Assembly: GCA_010093515.1 (NCBI GenBank)
Contig: MU001678.1
Span: 1,078,409-1,142,408 of the forward strand
Reading direction: 5' to 3'
Source of the DNA: Lineolata rhizophorae
Lineage: Eukaryota; Ascomycota; Dothideomycetes; Lineolatales; Lineolataceae
DNA: 64,000 nt
Shown here: piece after piece, positions 32,701 through 45,200 of the stretch
How positions within the stretch are numbered: the first letter of the stretch is position 1
Layout: each line of letters starts with the position of its first letter
The notes under the pieces: model-generated
What the model was told of the DNA's origin: nothing
What the model saw: the letters and a program-made list of their open reading frames with translations, nothing else
Database searches by the model: none
Translations under genes and position numbers: made by a program

Positions 32701-34422
32701 AAGTGCATCTTGCAAAGCTCGTTGGTCGGCCTGACGTTTATTTCGGAGAAGGTGGCCTCGGACGAAAGATTGAAAGTCCGTGATGGTGTCCTCCTGCTCA
32801 GCAATGTCGTTAAGGGTGGCCTCAACACCCAGCCGTTTCAACGCTCCCCGAACGATAGCCTGCATCTGCTCTACCTTTTCGGACTGAGAGCGGAGGTCTT
32901 CGAGAAGCTGATTGAAATTATTCCTGGTAAGAGCGCCACGGACTTCGGACTGGATAGCAACCCAGTTCGGCTCGCTATTGTCGAGGTCCTCCAAGGTCTG
33001 CTCGGCGCGTTTTCGGGCCATCATTCCGCGAAGGGCAGCTTGAAGTGTCGTGATAGTTGAAGCCTCCTGTTTCAGGCCGACTTTATCTGTGCGCATGGAC
33101 TGCCGCGCAAGCAGCCCACGAACGGCGGCTTGTAACTTTTCGACTTCGTCCGCACGATCTCTTGCGTCGTAGTATTGGTCGGTGACTTCTTGTCGTCTTA
33201 GGGCGCCTCGAATGGCCGCTTGGAGCTCTCGAATTCCATGACCGTGGCGCTGAACTCGTGATTTGATGTGTTGTACTTGCTGTCGTGCTTTGCGTCCGCG
33301 GACAAGGCTCTGTAAGACCACTACTTCGGGTGCCTTGCGCTGCCAGTACTCCTCTTCTCCGCGCCGCCGCGTTCGAGCCAAAAATCCTCGAATCGCACTC
33401 TGCAACAAGATCGCCGACGCATGCATCTCCCACCGGTACTCGGCAATTTCTCTGGACCAGTCTCCTCGTAGTCGTGACTGGAGGTCCATTAGAGCCGCTT
33501 CCGCGTCCCAGAGTTCCAGCATCATGTCTCCGAGTCGAATTCGAGTAAGAGCACCTCGCAGTTGACACTGAAAGTCAAGTATGACGTCCGCATTCTCCCC
33601 TAACTCTCGGTCTATTCGCTCCTCCTCCGTTTCGACTGGCTCGGGCTCGGGTTCCGCTCCGAAGTTGGCACCCATGCTGGAGAAGTTTGGCATGCTGACT
33701 CCCGCCTTATCGAGGCCTTTCTGCATCGCCTCCAACTCATGGTGCTCGAATTCAAGTTGTCCAACGAGATTTCCGATACGGAAATCCAGTATCCCCTTGC
33801 GGTATAACAGCCACGATAGCGCATGTATGCAGTATATGACCTTGGGGATATTCTTCTTTTCGTACAAGTCCACCAGCTCGAACCGAAACAGCTCCGGTAA
33901 TTCGGCCTCCTCTAGCAGGCGGAAAAAGAGTGCGATGTTGTCCGAGTGGCGGAATTGCAGCTTTGGATGGCGAAAGATGCGCAACGGCGTCTCCGGATAC
34001 AGCGCCTGCACAATCTCGGCCAGCGTTACGCCGTCACGCAGTGCTTCCTCCAGCTGAACGATGGGTGGGATCGACTTGTGAATCACATCTTCTATCCATT
34101 CCTTCGCCTCACCGATGTGGCATAGGTATTCGTACGCCTGCAAGAACTGACGCTGCTGGTCCATCCACCGGCTCCCACCCCATTGGCTTGCCGCCGTGTG
34201 TCCAGCCGCCTGCGCTGAACGCTGCAATCGCCTGCGCCCGTGCAGACCGGCGACTTCTTGTGCGGGCGATTTAATGAGGAAGTCGTCGCCTTCGCCATTC
34301 TCTGCGTACTTGGATAGCGTGCGGAAGTGCCCGGTCGTCGATTTCTTTAAGCTTTGAAGGTCGGTCGCCGGGAGGCCCGCAGGGGCCTGCGGCAGCGGCC
34401 GCAAGGTCTGTCGCGCGCTCAT
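29784..34422 (-). CDS. IQGAP-family Ras GTPase-activating-like protein, 3 exons
   Basis: Spliced as complement(join(29784..30733,30792..32222,32277..34422)), 1508 aa. IQGAPs scaffold actin, myosin light chains/calmodulin and small GTPases at the cytokinetic ring or septum and at tips. A calponin-homology domain lies at about 93-207 (EYLCHIGEAKEWIEDVIHKS...). About fourteen IQ-like repeats follow (pattern LQxxxRGxxxR, about 297-700). A RasGAP-related domain covers about 790-1130, and a RasGAP C-terminal domain about 1200-1360. As in other IQGAPs the FLR motif of active RasGAPs is replaced (YGIRFVAQQMLDHLRAKFP), so it probably binds rather than switches off GTPases. The 54-nt intron 1 and 58-nt intron 2 have GCTAAC/TCTAAC branch sites. 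The ATG at 34422 (MSARQTLRPL) is the first in the open frame. Confidence 0.95.
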
Positions 34423-35149
34423 GATGGGTGGAAATAGATTGTGGTGACGGCGGTGGTGACCATTATCGTCGCCGTCGGCGCTTCGTGGTGTTGGGTGTCG
34501 CGTGTTGGTTGCTAGCTTGCGACCAAGCGTAAACAAACACAGGCGGCCGCGGCCGCCTCGCTAAGCTGACCGTATGCGGCTAGCGTGGGCCAATCGCATC
34601 GCGACCCGGTTTTCCTGCGCACTGCCCGAGCGCCCCACTGGCTTTCCTCTTGCTGGTCAGTGCTGGTCGGTTCGCACCTCATCCCGCCCTCCATCCCAAG
34701 ATGCTGCCTCGCGACGCCGGCGGGGAAAGCTCAACGATGCCTGGCCCAGACTTGGCGGCTCGGGTCAATTCGCATTACATGCGGCACGTACAAATCTTTG
34801 AGACCGGGATTCGAAGCCGCATGCGCAGCTACTATTTATAGACCGCTTTAGTTCACCTGCATCACTCGTCGGACACCGACGCATCTCTGCCGCAGATTTA
34901 TTGCACGACCAGGTTATCTTCATCTTGGTCGGTCTCGTCATGGATGAGATTCGGCTCGCTTTGAAAGTCCGGTAGCAGACCAATCACACTGGTGGACTAC
35001 GCCATTGATGATGGAAAAGCTGCCACGGGTCAAAAAAAGCCGTGAACTTCATTAATTAAAGAGTATGTGCGATCTAAGCTTTTAGGCTCCCTAATATATA
35101 CGAGAAGACAGAGAAAGGAAAGCAGAATAGCCCCATCCACGCGCACGAA
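34423..35149. other. Intergenic: IQGAP promoter and tyrosinase 3' flank
   Basis: No supported gene. The left half is the IQGAP upstream region and contains a GGCCGCGGCCGCC patch near 34544. The right half is probably the tyrosinase 3' untranslated region. Confidence 0.55.
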
Positions 35150-36620
35150 TCACGCATAGATGTAGCAGAAGGGCGTTCCACCAATGGTGCTGGCCGCATC
35201 GCCGATGGTGATGGTATCACCGTTGACGCCAATGTCGAGCGGGTCGTCAAGGGTGCCCTCGGCCGACGGCGGGCTATTGTTAAGCGTAATATGGCCGCCT
35301 ACCACGTTGGTACGGTGGCGCGGGTCCTGGTTCTGCCAGGTCCAGAAGACGCGGTCAATCATGGCGTGGTGCAGGAAGAAGTACGGGTCGCCCGGAGAAG
35401 CGAAGAGATCTCCACCAGGGTCGCCGCCGTTCATGAAGTGGCCGCCAGTGTGCACCCCGAGAAAGCCGTTGGTAAAGCCGTCGCCCTGCATGTGGTCTTG
35501 GAACGACTCGATATCGTTGTAGTTCTTGATCAGATCCGCCGTGTCCTCGTCCTTGTTCCAGTGCTGGGCGACGTAGGGAGAGATATCACGGGAAATGCAG
35601 CGCGGATTGTAGCCCAAGCCATCGGCCTGAGGGTTCGCAGAAACGTAGGTCAACGACGGGGAAACAGGGCCCAGGTTAACAGTCCAGCTAATTACAAAGT
35701 TAGCAAGCTTGACTGCTCTTGTTGGTTTGCACTCAAGACTTACTTCACGAAAGGGCCGCTCATGATGCAACCGCCACCATTCTGCGGCGGCAACAAGATG
35801 AGAGGCTGATCGTTCGACGGGATTCCGACCGAGTCATGCTCCACGTACTCGCCGTCGCCGCTCATGCTGGTGTCGCTCCCGTCAAACACTGGTGAGTCGA
35901 GCAAGTTGTCGGCATACCGACCCCAGTTCATGTACTGCAATTGGCATCAGCTCCGAAACCCCGCGTCTAATTCCCTGATTTGATTTCACTTACAGGCTGG
36001 TAGCCAGTGTAGCCGCACTCGTCACGCAGCGCCTTCTCGTAGGCCCAGGTGAAGTACCTGTGCCAAGTCAAGAAGTTCGCTGTGCCGTGGATCTCTAGCG
36101 TCAAGGCGATGTGGATGCCGACGAAGTCATCGTAGCGATTTCGAGCGCCCGGGAACTGCTCAGGATCTGATTTGGACGGCAGCTCCTGCATGCAAAGGAC
36201 GGCATCAATGTATTCGCGGCGTTCGGCCTTGGACAAGCGGCTCCTAGGATTGCCGTTAGACCATCTCTCCAAAGGTGTCCCTGCCTAAGAAGTATCGGCT
36301 TGACAAAGATCAATCATCTCCGTTATGATCGCCGGATAGTTTAGGGCCTAAAATTTGCGAGAGGTTTATCCGCACCATTCTTTGCGAACGGCCACATCTT
36401 CCAGGTTGCACTGGTCAGATGGGAATCCGTGGAACATGACATCGGCCGCGAGGTTCAGCAGACCCTTGGCGGCGAGAATGTCCACTTTCCAGCCGAGCAG
36501 GTACTGCTCAGCGATCGTGCTAGCGAGAGTGGAGTCCATGCCAGCGACCAGGGCAGGAGAAAACGAGGTCAGCGAGCCCAAGAAGGCCGCAGTGGTCGCG
36601 AAGACAGAATGAAAACGCAT
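35150..36620 (-). CDS. Secreted tyrosinase, 4 exons
   Basis: Spliced as complement(join(35150..35687,35744..35934,35994..36243,36376..36620)), 407 aa. It is a type-3 copper enzyme that oxidises monophenols and o-diphenols to quinones (pigment, cross-linking, detoxification). A signal peptide covers about 1-26. The CuA ligands are H126, H134 and H143 in IHIALTLEIHGTANFLTWHR. The CuB ligands are H308 and H312 (VHTGGHFMNGG) and H335 or H336 (FFLHHAMIDRVFW). The protein ends at CYIYA, so no long C-terminal shielding domain is present. Introns are 56, 59 and 132 nt. The first has an unusual donor (GTGCGG) but is well supported by a TCTAACGG branch site and by restoring KEWSRLSKAERREYID, a conserved tyrosinase junction. 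A TATATATAT lies 178 bp upstream. No neighbouring pigment genes are seen. Confidence 0.95.
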
Positions 36621-39600
36621 TATGAACTGCAGTGGCCGGCGGCGCCGGTTCGGACGGTCTCCTCGACGATTTTAACGAGAGTCAAATGGGTGAAAGGAAG
36701 GTGAGAAGGAAGTAAGGAGAGGATGAGGTTGTCAGTGAAGAAACCTCGAATTGATGCTTGATGTCGACGTAGGAAAGCCGTTGGGCGCCGCTATCGGTAT
36801 ATATATGAATTAATTGAAGGGGCCACTGACTCGATCCAGGGTTGTGGCATTGCGTGGGGTTGGGACAGTTTGAGCGTGGCAATGAGGCCGTGCAGCGCCA
36901 CCTCAGGACGTGGGTTGCTGGGGTCTAGGATGATTAGGGGCCTGTCATTGGGTTTTTTGGGAACGATGGATTGCGCCGGGCGGAGACGGGTCAATCTCAA
37001 GAACGTTCGAAGTCCTCTTCCGAGTACCGAGGATGCATCTCGAAAACGCCCAAATGCATCTAGGTCGTGCACTACTCCAATGAGGCAACGAACAAGCGGC
37101 TAGCTTAGGCTGCTTATGGCAACCGACGACAACATTCGGAAAAATCCAATGACCCTATTTCATACCCTACCGCCGCCAATGGTTACCGACATAAAATATT
37201 CGGATACTGACTGTGCGAGTGGACGCCACAGGTGCGTTCGCTGGGTCGGCGTCTCCAGGAGGCCAACAGCTGCGCTAACAGTGGACCCACTCGGCGCAAC
37301 AGCGGAGTAGATACAGACATACAGAAGCGAGACTAGAATTAAAAAAAAGACGCATTTGCATTATTCCTTTTGTCCTCTACAGTAGAACCCTTGGAGGACT
37401 CTGTAGTCTAAATGGCAATCTGGGTTCTGTTGTGCCGCTCCACCGGTTCTCGGCCGTTCATAGCAGGGATCAGCTAACCTCAGGGTCCGTTCCGCGAGCC
37501 GGACCTTTCCTATCCTAACACTCGTCTCCGCTAGCACTGGCCTTAAAATAAGTCTAAGGCTCAAAATTGTGGAGCTCGCCAAAAGAACCCTGGAGAACTC
37601 CACTTCAGGATGCCTTGACTTCGTTGATGGTTTCGAGCACTAAACGAGAGTACGATGCCATAGCGACTTGCCTCGGCCGCCGAGGGCTGAGCGGGCAAAA
37701 TTATTCCAGACGTTGCGGTCTACGGTGGAGTGAGCCGCTTCCAGCCTTGAATGTCACCGTTCGCTTCGGAAGGCACTCGTGCTCTCTACATGCTGGACAA
37801 GGGGCAGTTAATTTAACATAGCTATTATGGGCAAACAGAAGAGCAGTGAACCGGATCTCATCGGGAACGGAACAACACACAACTGCCGCTATGCCATCGC
37901 GCCACGGATCACCACAAGTGCCGGAATCCTTGGGTACCAGAGTACTTCGATGACTGACAGTGACCTAATTTTTGCCCCCTTTGTTCGGCCCTTTTGCCAG
38001 TGTTGCTGCCTTGCCGATGGAAATTGAAATTGCATAGGCTGCTGAACGCTCAACCATGTCAGGAATCCCGTCGTCTCAAAGTCTTGTCCAACCCGTTCAG
38101 AGTAGGGTGCCCAGTGGTAAGGGGTAAGCCTCAGCAACGGTGAGGCTCATATGGAGTAGCGTTGTTCCATGGTTGCTCTACTGCGTAGAATCCCACCCTA
38201 CTCTCTGAATTTCGGGCACAATCCTAAACAGAAAACGGGAGCTGACGCTATTGAATGGAGAAGACATTCGTACAGCCACTGTTCTGCAAAGGCAGCTTTT
38301 AAGTTGAATTCGGACAAAGGCCGAGATTCCTCGACGAGCAGAAGACACTCAATCACATGCGCGGATTTAATTGCAGGCAAGTGTCGAAGGTATTGCCAGG
38401 ATCCGAACCCATTTATCCCACACTCGGTTGCAAAACGACGGGGTCGATTGAAAAGCCGCCTGGGCAACTTGAAGTGGGGAACCGTGTGCCCGATTCACAA
38501 GAACCTTTCATTTGTGTCCACCTTTCAAAGGCTTGTCGCACGCAAGACTTGTCGTCTGCTAGCTTCGAGAATGCCGCAGGGAGACGGTCGCACGGAGTGC
38601 ACTCCTTTCGAAGCTTGAGGGAACCGCTGCAACACTAGAAGAAACTAAGGCGGAAGCCGAGCCGCCAAACTTGTGCGCCTCGCCGCCTCCCACGCGCGTC
38701 GAGCACACGGCTGTCAAAAGGAGTCCGCAGCCTCTCCCGTCTCCTGCAGCCACCGGCTAACACTGCAACCGGTCCCCGCAGCGCCTCCTCGTTACCGGTG
38801 GAATGTGACGGTAATAAGCCGAGCGCCACGGCTAGGAGGACATGGTTCGGCGGCCCGATGGAAGTAAATGGGCAATTTGTGGCGCGCGCGCACAAACGCA
38901 CAAAGAAGAAAGGCTTGTTGATTCGCTCTTCGCCCCCTACCTTGGTGCGTCTGGCACAGGCTCAAGACGTCGTCTGGCGGAGAAAACAGGCACCCTGGTC
39001 CGAAGAGCACCCGGCTGCACGGCTTGGACTGAAGATCCGGAGAACTGCGGCCCACAGCTGGACAACGTGCTCCGCTGGTGGAGTAAGATCAGCAAAAGCA
39101 CGAGATGCGGGATCTCTCGCAGCGATGATCGCTCGTCCACGGGCGTGCCGGAGACCGGCGGCGGCAGAGCGCCAGGCCCACTGGAGCTGAGGGTCGCGAT
39201 TGGGATCTGCGGTGTGCGTGGTGAACAAGGTTCGGCAGGCAACCGGCCCGCGGGATCGGGGGGTGCTGACGGAATTTTGGGCTCTTGGCGCTCCCCGAGT
39301 GCCGCGCGCAGCCTAGCGCGGGCGCGCGGCTGCCGGCCATGATTCAGTCGTCCCCGAGCCGTTCCTGCGTCGACGCGCCGGCCGCGGCCTCGGATCCCGC
39401 GGCCAGCACGCACGTACACTACGTACGAAGCACATCAGCGATTTGCTCCCGGCTTTGATCTCCTGCGATACAACGCGCGACGCCCGGCCGGCCGCGCGCC
39501 CCCGGGCGCTAGCTAGCGCGACCTGCCTCTGCGGGAAACGGGAGGGCGCCCCAACCCTGGTGCTCGCGGGTGCCAGGGTATAGCACGGAGCGTCCCGACT

Positions 39601-40659
39601 AGCATCAACGTGCGAGAAGCGAGCGGCCTTTGATCTGTTCAGGTGCAACGTCGAGCGGGGAGTCCGCAAACGGGATGCGACAAGAGCCCTTGCGGTTCGG
39701 AAAACAGGCCATGATTGGCGCAAGGCAGGCGTGTGGCTGGGGAGGATTTAATCGGGCGCTCGATAGCGAACGTCTTCCGTCCTGTGAAGGGATTGGCGCG
39801 TTGCAGTCCCCCCCCACTTGATCGCGATAAAATCATCCAATATGTAATATGATTTTGCGGGCGGAGAGACGAAGAAGGGGCAAAACATCCGGGTTCGCGT
39901 GCAACCCGCGTGGGTCCGGAGCGGAGGTGCGGAGGCTCCTGGGTCCCTGGAAAGGCTCGTGCAGAAACCTTTTTTTGGTTCGTCGCGTCGTCCATCGGCA
40001 GCGCTACCTGCCATGTCGTAGCATCCATGCTTACTTGTACATATGCACTAGCTTGGGGCTTCGGTATGCTTGGCAAGCCGCGATGCCTCGTCCGGTCCGC
40101 GGCTTTTCGGGCCCACTTCGAACTACGTCGGCCCTTCCTGGCGGCGCTGGCACTGCAAGTTCCGTGCCTCGAGGCGCGAGTGCGGCGCCCGCCTCGACGG
40201 CCGGACAGAGGATGGCTGGGACGGGTCCCCGACCAGAGACGTGGGAGCCGGACCATCGCGGCCGCTGCTGCTGCTGAGTTCCAGCGAAGCGATCGCAGAA
40301 GCACGCCTCGTCCCGCCCAGCCCGCATGGGTGGCCGTTTCAGACCGTAGCACTAAACTTCGTCTGCCCTGGGACACGAGAAGCTATGCATGTCCTCGTCT
40401 GCCTCCCTACGAGGAAATATTAATCTGGCCGGTTCGCTCCAGATTCGATAGGACTCCAGGTCAAGGTCGGCTAATCGCAGAATACAACATATCAGGGGTG
40501 ATAGAACATATGTCCTAGTAAAAGGGCTATTCACTCGACTTCCCTTTATCAGTGGGACGGAGCGTCCATTCCTTACTCCACCTAACCAGTCGCCTCCGCC
40601 ACCACTGCCGTCGCCATCGCCCACTTTCGTTCATCATCACTGCCATCGTGACCCACACG
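36621..40659. other. About 4 kb without a convincing gene
   Basis: The left 250 bases are the tyrosinase promoter. The remainder has only short frames; a 149-codon plus-strand frame at 38169-38618 and a 245-codon minus-strand frame at 39639-40376 show no recognisable features, and the latter lies in GC-rich DNA where long frames are expected by chance. The last 100 bases are CT-rich and likely the leader of the rhodopsin-domain gene. Confidence 0.45.
36798..36806 (-). promoter_or_regulatory. TATA box of the tyrosinase gene
   Basis: TATATATAT located 178 bp before the tyrosinase ATG at 36620, followed by a purine-containing leader. The position is plausible for a strongly regulated fungal gene; the transcription start is not known. 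Confidence 0.5.
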
Positions 40660-42223
40660 ATGCCGCTTCCCTCACCCGTAATGGAGCACATTCTTCGATT
40701 ACGACAAGAGTCGGGTGGCTCGTCCACGGCAACTGCCTCCGCCCCAGTAGCGACTCCCACCTACAGTGAAGAGTACATGAACTTCAACAACAAGGGCGAG
40801 ATCATCGGCATAACCAGCGCCTTCACTTCCATCGCCATAGTCTGCGTCTTGCTTCGAGTCTACGTGCGAGCATTCACTCTTCGTGTGTTCGGCGGAGATG
40901 ACTATCTAATTGTCGCCGCCATGGTTCGTCAATTAAGGCACCGTCGCTCAAACCTCAAGTATCTCTAACGCTGCGAAGGTACTAGGCATTGGGACACTTG
41001 CATGCTTCGTGGCCGAGACGCATTACGGTCTCGGAATGCACACTGCTGCAATCCCGCTGGATAATATGGAGCCTTTTAGTAAAGTCGTCTACGTCCACTC
41101 ACTCTTCGTCATGGTGAGCGTCAGCTGCGTCAAAATCTCAATCGCCGTCTTCTTGTTGCGTCTCGCGCAGCGGACCCGCTACAGGAATTTCTTGTGGGGC
41201 ATGATTGGTATGTGCACCAATATTTGGCTCTCAGGCTTATTGTGGCGATTCCCAGGAACAGCATTCTAACGGCAAACTGCAGTATTCCTAATTGCATTCA
41301 CAATATCCTGCGCTGGCACTCTCATTTTTCAGTGCGTTCCTGTCGAGGCCGCGTGGGACTTTACTTTGAGACCACCGACGGGCGACGCCAAATGTTTCTC
41401 CAACGAGACCTTCCGGAACATTGGCCTGTTCAATAGCTGTATGTTGCCCTTTCGAGGTTCCCGGGCCATCGGTCTTGCTAATGCTGTATTCATACAGCCG
41501 TTAATATTTTGACTGATTTTCTGTTTGCATCTCTGCCTGTGCCCCTGATTTGGAAGCTGCAACTCAATACGCGGACGAAGCTATCTCTCATTGGCGTTTT
41601 AAGTTTGGGATTTTTGTAAGTCTATCCCCGAGCATGGCGAGAGCCATCAGCTAACAGGAACAGCGCTTCAGGTGCGGCTATCGTGAAAGCGGTAAAGCAA
41701 TGGAACGTTTTGGAGGACCCCGACTACACAGTGTAAGTTAACTAGGAGAGGAAAAAGCAATATACTTGCCATGGTTGCTTTTTCCTATCTCGAGTTCAGG
41801 TATATCTAACCAGGTTCCTTTCCCAATAGCCACGACTCTTTCATGGTCTGGAACGACATTGAAATGAACATCGGTATCATTGCCGCCTGCTTGCCCGCAA
41901 TTAAGCCGTTGTTCGCCTGGTTCCTGGAGACGGCGCGCAACATTACCACCGGAAGCGGCCTCAGGAGTCGGGAATATCACAAGGGCGCCTCTTCTCTCGG
42001 CTACATCAAGCACACGGCCAAAGACCAGAGCGTAGTCATGGACAGCCTCCCGAGCCGCAACGCGCCATATAACGTCAACGTCACGAGCGGCGCGAGCAGC
42101 CCGGACGGCACCACCGACGACCGAGTTTGGATCGCGGAGGAATCCAAGAAGAGCAACGAGAGCATCGAGCAGCTCACCAAGAACAATGGCATCATGAAGA
42201 CCCGTGAGGTGAGAATCGCATGA
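40660..42223 (+). CDS. Rhodopsin-domain (Pth11-related) seven-helix membrane protein, 6 exons
   Basis: Spliced as join(40660..40923,40979..41207,41283..41438,41498..41615,41664..41732,41830..42223), 409 aa. It belongs to the large fungal family of integral membrane proteins with a rhodopsin-like domain, related to Pth11-type receptors but without the N-terminal CFEM domain. Features in order: RVYVRAFTLRVFGGDDYLI, LACFVAETHYGLGMHTAAIP, a helix VVYVHSLFVMVSVSCVKISI, FQCVPVEAAWDFTLRPPTGD, NILTDFLFASLPVPLIWKLQ, then VWNDIEMNIGIIAACLPAIK. A hydrophilic, Ser-rich cytoplasmic tail of about 90 residues follows. Five introns of 48-97 nt restore a single frame, and several have CTAAC branch sites. The start could also be the second ATG at 40681. 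The ligand is unknown. Confidence 0.92.
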
Positions 42224-45200
42224 ATTAGAGATGGCAGACACAGAAAGGAACACCGGGTCTATTTTGGGCCATTGTGTTCTTTGACGGTTACGAAATTCGT
42301 ACCTTTGCAGCTACCAGCTTTTTTCGTTCTAGAGCTCCTTCGACTGTGGACGTTCGCAGTACGCACCCACTTTGGATCGTTTTTGAGGTCACAAATAAGG
42401 GCCGGGGGACCAGAAAACTGGCGTCTTAGGACATTATTTTACTTTGGTTACATCTAGCCTACTTCTTTGTGGTCCTTACGATTTTCTTATTCGGTTGCAA
42501 GGTGTTTGTATTTTTATCACGACTGCTTGATACCCCTCAGGGCTTACGACATTGGACTGTCGACTGGATTCTTGTATATAGGAGACTTCTTTTCATGTTA
42601 AATAACCTTGGATTGCGCTACATCCTTAGTCCCAATCCACTTCGAGTTCAGTTCGAGTTTTCATCTTTCGTTCCAACCACGCCTTGTTTCGCTAAACGAT
42701 CCTAGGACTGGGCCAACCGCATAGTTTGACACGCTCGTCATTCACTTTGCGCGTTACTTCACGAGTCAGATTGCTGAAGCGTTTTACTACGTAGGCTATT
42801 CGAACACCGTTTCGCCTTGACCCACGAGGCGAGAGTGCGAGGGCGAAAGGCTGGATTCATGGGTTTGCCTAGGCGCCTCCCGCACTGTGCCGAGTCAGGC
42901 CACACCGGCCTGAGGCTAACAGATGCCCGGGACCCCCTGGCCATGACGGGAACCAGCGCGAACCGAGCCGGCCAGCTTCCATGGCCTCGTAATGAAAGGA
43001 GGGGATTGAGGATCTCAAGCTCGTAACGAGCTCTACTTTGGGGGTTCGTATGTATCATGTCTGTCTTTCGATTCCTGGGCACCTCTGGTTTGAGTCTCAA
43101 TATTCCTACGACCCGCCTCTACATAGGAGGTACATATGTATATAGGTTTCACGGGCCATGAAACACTCACCGCCTAGGGGGAACGCCTATACAAAATGTC
43201 AAATATACAAGTTCCTATGTAATTGCATGCGCCAGCAAAAATCCCGCTACTGTAAACTTTAGCACCCCATCGGCCCGGCTCAGTACCGTTAGCACCAATG
43301 TGTCAACAACAGGGGAAATAGCTGTCAAGGCTAGCGGCTGCTCGGAGGGCGTTGCCATGGGATTCACTAGATCCGAGCAAGAGGAAGATGGAATGTCTGG
43401 AATCTTGGGATTTGGGACACTGGCAGGGGCCCGCAAGATCTTGCGCAGTGCAATTTAAAGTGTGCGACCGTCAATGGATTTCCTTCTCCATTTTCTTTCA
43501 TTTTTTTTATATTTTTCTTTCCTTTAATACTTTCCTCTCTTTGTCCCGCCTACCTACTCACCTCCCTTTCCTATTACAAGCTGTTACATACTACTGAAGT
43601 TACTAGTCCCCGTCCCGGTCGGCCGGCCGCCGTGCGACGTGCCATTGTGTCACGGCGCCCGCACCGTTACAGCGCCCAACGCTTCGCCTCGCCAGCCCAG
43701 GCGAGGTACCAAGTACATACCTACATGGCGGTGGGTCGGTCATACTGCCTTAGAAGGGCAGGCGTCTTTCTTCATAGATTGATGCCGTAGATTGACTACA
43801 TACCTAATGCAGGTTTGTCTGCACGCAGCCGTAAAGGAGACTCTGTACCGGCTAGGCCCAGTTTGCCGACCGCCCAGATGGTAGAAGAGCAGAGATGTGT
43901 GCAGTGCGAGGCCATTCTGGGTGCGTGCGTACCTCCCGTACATGGACGATTCAACGCCTCGCTCTCATCGTGACGGTGTAACGAGTAGGCAGGGTGTCGC
44001 AGAAGCAATTATTTGTCGCTGGCAGAGCCGCCAGTCAAGCGGATCTGGGGAAGAAGCGCGGGAGCCTTCAGTAGGCCTGTCTCCGCTTGCACTGTGCGCA
44101 CCGCCCGCCATGCGAGACACTGGGTTGTGATTGCGATCAAAGCTCGCACTCGCACCCTCACTTTACTGTATTTGTCCCGTTTGTGCTTTGTGCGGGAATC
44201 GCGGCGTGCGTTCCAAAAATAAATAAAAAGAAGAGAGTAGCCCACGCACCAGACTTCGGCTCGAGACTCTTTGCACAGTTGTGCAGAACAGGCACAGACG
44301 GAGCAGGGGATATTCTAACCCGTTTAGGGGCCGTTGAAGCTCCGCATTTGCGCCCGTCAGGTGAATGCCAGCTTCTAGAACCGCAATCTCGTGCGGCGTC
44401 TTAGGGCGGTTGACCAATAGTGAGTGTAGGGACGTTTATGCGAGTGGGACTTTCTGCTACGATGAAATTCTCCGCCGTGTTCAGGGCTTCCGTTGCATAT
44501 CGCGGCCGAAATTGCCACCTCGTCAGACATTCTTCCTATGTTGGTTGTTACGACTGGAATGAGGTCTAGATCAAATCGAGGCTCAGCTCCGTACTCTAGA
44601 TGAGATGTCAAAATCCGGAGGCCTAGAGTTCGTTCAATCTTCCGTAACAAAAGTGCCTTTATTTCCAGGCATGGAAGGCTGTTCTTATCTACTAGTTGCT
44701 GATTCATGATCTGCTCTTAGTTGGCCTGTTGATGGAATCTAAGAAAATGGAGGAGTTCATTCCATGGACTATAAAGAACGTTGATTTCCACTGATCATAT
44801 GGAACACGTGTGAAAAAAGGAAAGGTAGAGACATATCAGTAAGACCGGAGCACAAGAGTCAGGAGAGATAAGGCCTAGGATAATGCTATAGGAAAGAAGC
44901 TACATTAACGCGTTGGAGTGTAGAGATGACATCAGGTTCTTTTAGGGCGACCGGGTCAGCCAACTACCTTACCCACCCATTGCTACATATAACAATGAAA
45001 CAAAGCAGCAATCCGTGAATTGAATAGATGTAGATAGTCTCGCACGGGAGCCGATAGTGTGAATGTCGAAAGCGGATTATTGTAATATGTTCTTGTTGAA
45101 GATGTGCTTACGTTCTGCTTATGGTATTGGGACATGAAAGCAGAAAGGTGCTCTTGGGATTGTAATCAATCATCTTCTCATAGTATACGCGACGTAAGAG

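Noticed and set aside
34790-34850. Possible tRNA T-loop (GATTCGAA) on the minus strand
   Set aside because: The bases on either side cannot form the five-pair T-stem, and no acceptor stem is found.
29784-36620. Secondary-metabolite or pigment gene cluster around the tyrosinase
   Set aside because: Neighbours are IQGAP and a gene-free stretch; no polyketide synthase, NRPS, laccase, transporter or cluster regulator is present.
38169-38618. 149-codon plus-strand frame with ATG start
   Set aside because: No recognisable motif, no intron signals or neighbours supporting it, and basic/Ser composition typical of chance frames.
39639-40376. 245-codon minus-strand frame
   Set aside because: Arg/Ser/Gly-rich translation without domains in GC-rich sequence; the opposite strand is open as well.
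44375-44707. 110-codon minus-strand frame with ATG start
   Set aside because: Somewhat protein-like at the start, but short, isolated and without recognisable features. Not called without transcript or homology evidence.
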